DNA from: Planctomycetota bacterium
GTDB lineage: Bacteria; Planctomycetota; Planctomycetia; Pirellulales; PLA5
Reading direction: 5' to 3'
NCBI GenBank assembly: GCA_003576845.1
Contig: QEVJ01000071.1
Coordinates: forward strand, 1 to 50,489
DNA: 50,489 bases
Shown here: piece after piece, positions 50,461 to 50,489 of the stretch
Numbering within the stretch: the first letter of the stretch is position 1
Layout: every line of letters begins with the position of its first letter
Notes under the pieces: model-generated
What the model was told of the DNA's origin: nothing
The model's input: the letters and a program-made list of their open reading frames with translations, nothing else
The model's database searches: none
Program-made: the position numbers and the translations under genes

Positions 50461-50489
50461 TCAGAAGTCATCGAGCGGTTTCGTGTCGC
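50461..50489 (-). CDS. Possible C-terminal end of a minus-strand gene running off the right edge
   Basis: Read on the minus strand, the last bases give DTKPLDDF followed by TGA. The composition is protein-like, and a hairpin follows about 60 bp beyond the stop. Eight codons are too few to identify or prove a gene. Confidence 0.2.

Noticed and set aside
1-50489. tRNA, rRNA, CRISPR, insertion sequence or phage genes
   Set aside because: No cloverleaf-like sequence with a T-loop, no regularly spaced repeats and no transposase or integrase motif was seen by eye. A tRNAscan, CRISPR and ISfinder run would settle it.

Overview
The window is GC-rich DNA from a planctomycete, most likely of the order Pirellulales. 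The evidence is protein architecture: a PSCyt1-type cytochrome c, exported proteins with an N-terminal LEPR-XLL-like motif ending in dockerin repeats, a PEP-CTERM LamG protein, lamin-tail and CotH-kinase proteins, an exported Cys-rich protein and an OprP-type porin. I see no rRNA, tRNA, CRISPR array, insertion sequence or prophage.

Layout. 1-2206 (minus): acyl-CoA synthetase translationally coupled to a cytochrome c that runs off the left edge. 2495-3325 (plus): lipoprotein. 3389-19363: cell-surface region with a 2194-aa CotH/LamG/lamin-tail/dockerin protein, a PEP-CTERM double-LamG protein, a porin, a Cys-rich exported protein, a second CotH protein and a 70-aa protein with a clear terminator. 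19953-22430 (plus): membrane hybrid histidine kinase that has lost its phospho-acceptor H-box. 22427-25394 (minus): lutC, lutB and tsaB, with 7-bp-period G/C-rich repeats at the gene boundaries. 25699-29184 (plus): three-gene proton-translocating transhydrogenase, split by about 300 bp of dispersed-repeat-like DNA. 29226-36570 (minus): tandem esterase coupled to a MarR regulator, cation efflux, aminotransferase, DUF3592-like protein and glycerol-3-phosphate dehydrogenase. 36663-40580 (minus): SdrD/lamin-tail/dockerin surface protein. 40979-42548 (minus): PfkB kinase and a PEBP-like protein.

42588-50233 is the most interesting part. A minus-strand run (BON protein, CsrA, divergent CsrA paralogue, lone receiver, Hsp20, CBS pair, NusG-like factor) diverges from a plus-strand operon (protoglobin histidine kinase, tandem receiver protein, receiver-PAS-kinase, receiver-ANTAR protein). 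Inputs are heme gas sensing and PAS. The candidate outputs are nearly all RNA-level: ANTAR antitermination, CsrA and a NusG paralogue. The effectors (Hsp20, CBS, BON) resemble low-oxygen dormancy genes such as the mycobacterial DosR regulon. The plus operon is preceded by a promoter-like -10 box, a hairpin and a strong intrinsic terminator whose 5' arm is duplicated. This suggests an attenuator that the operon's own ANTAR protein could control. That link is inference.

The three LEPR/dockerin proteins share an Ala/Arg-rich tail containing Ala-Val-Asp after the dockerin, possibly a sorting signal. Two LamG domains in the giant CotH protein are nested inside galactose-binding-like modules at the same loop and match the two LamG domains of the adjacent PEP-CTERM protein.
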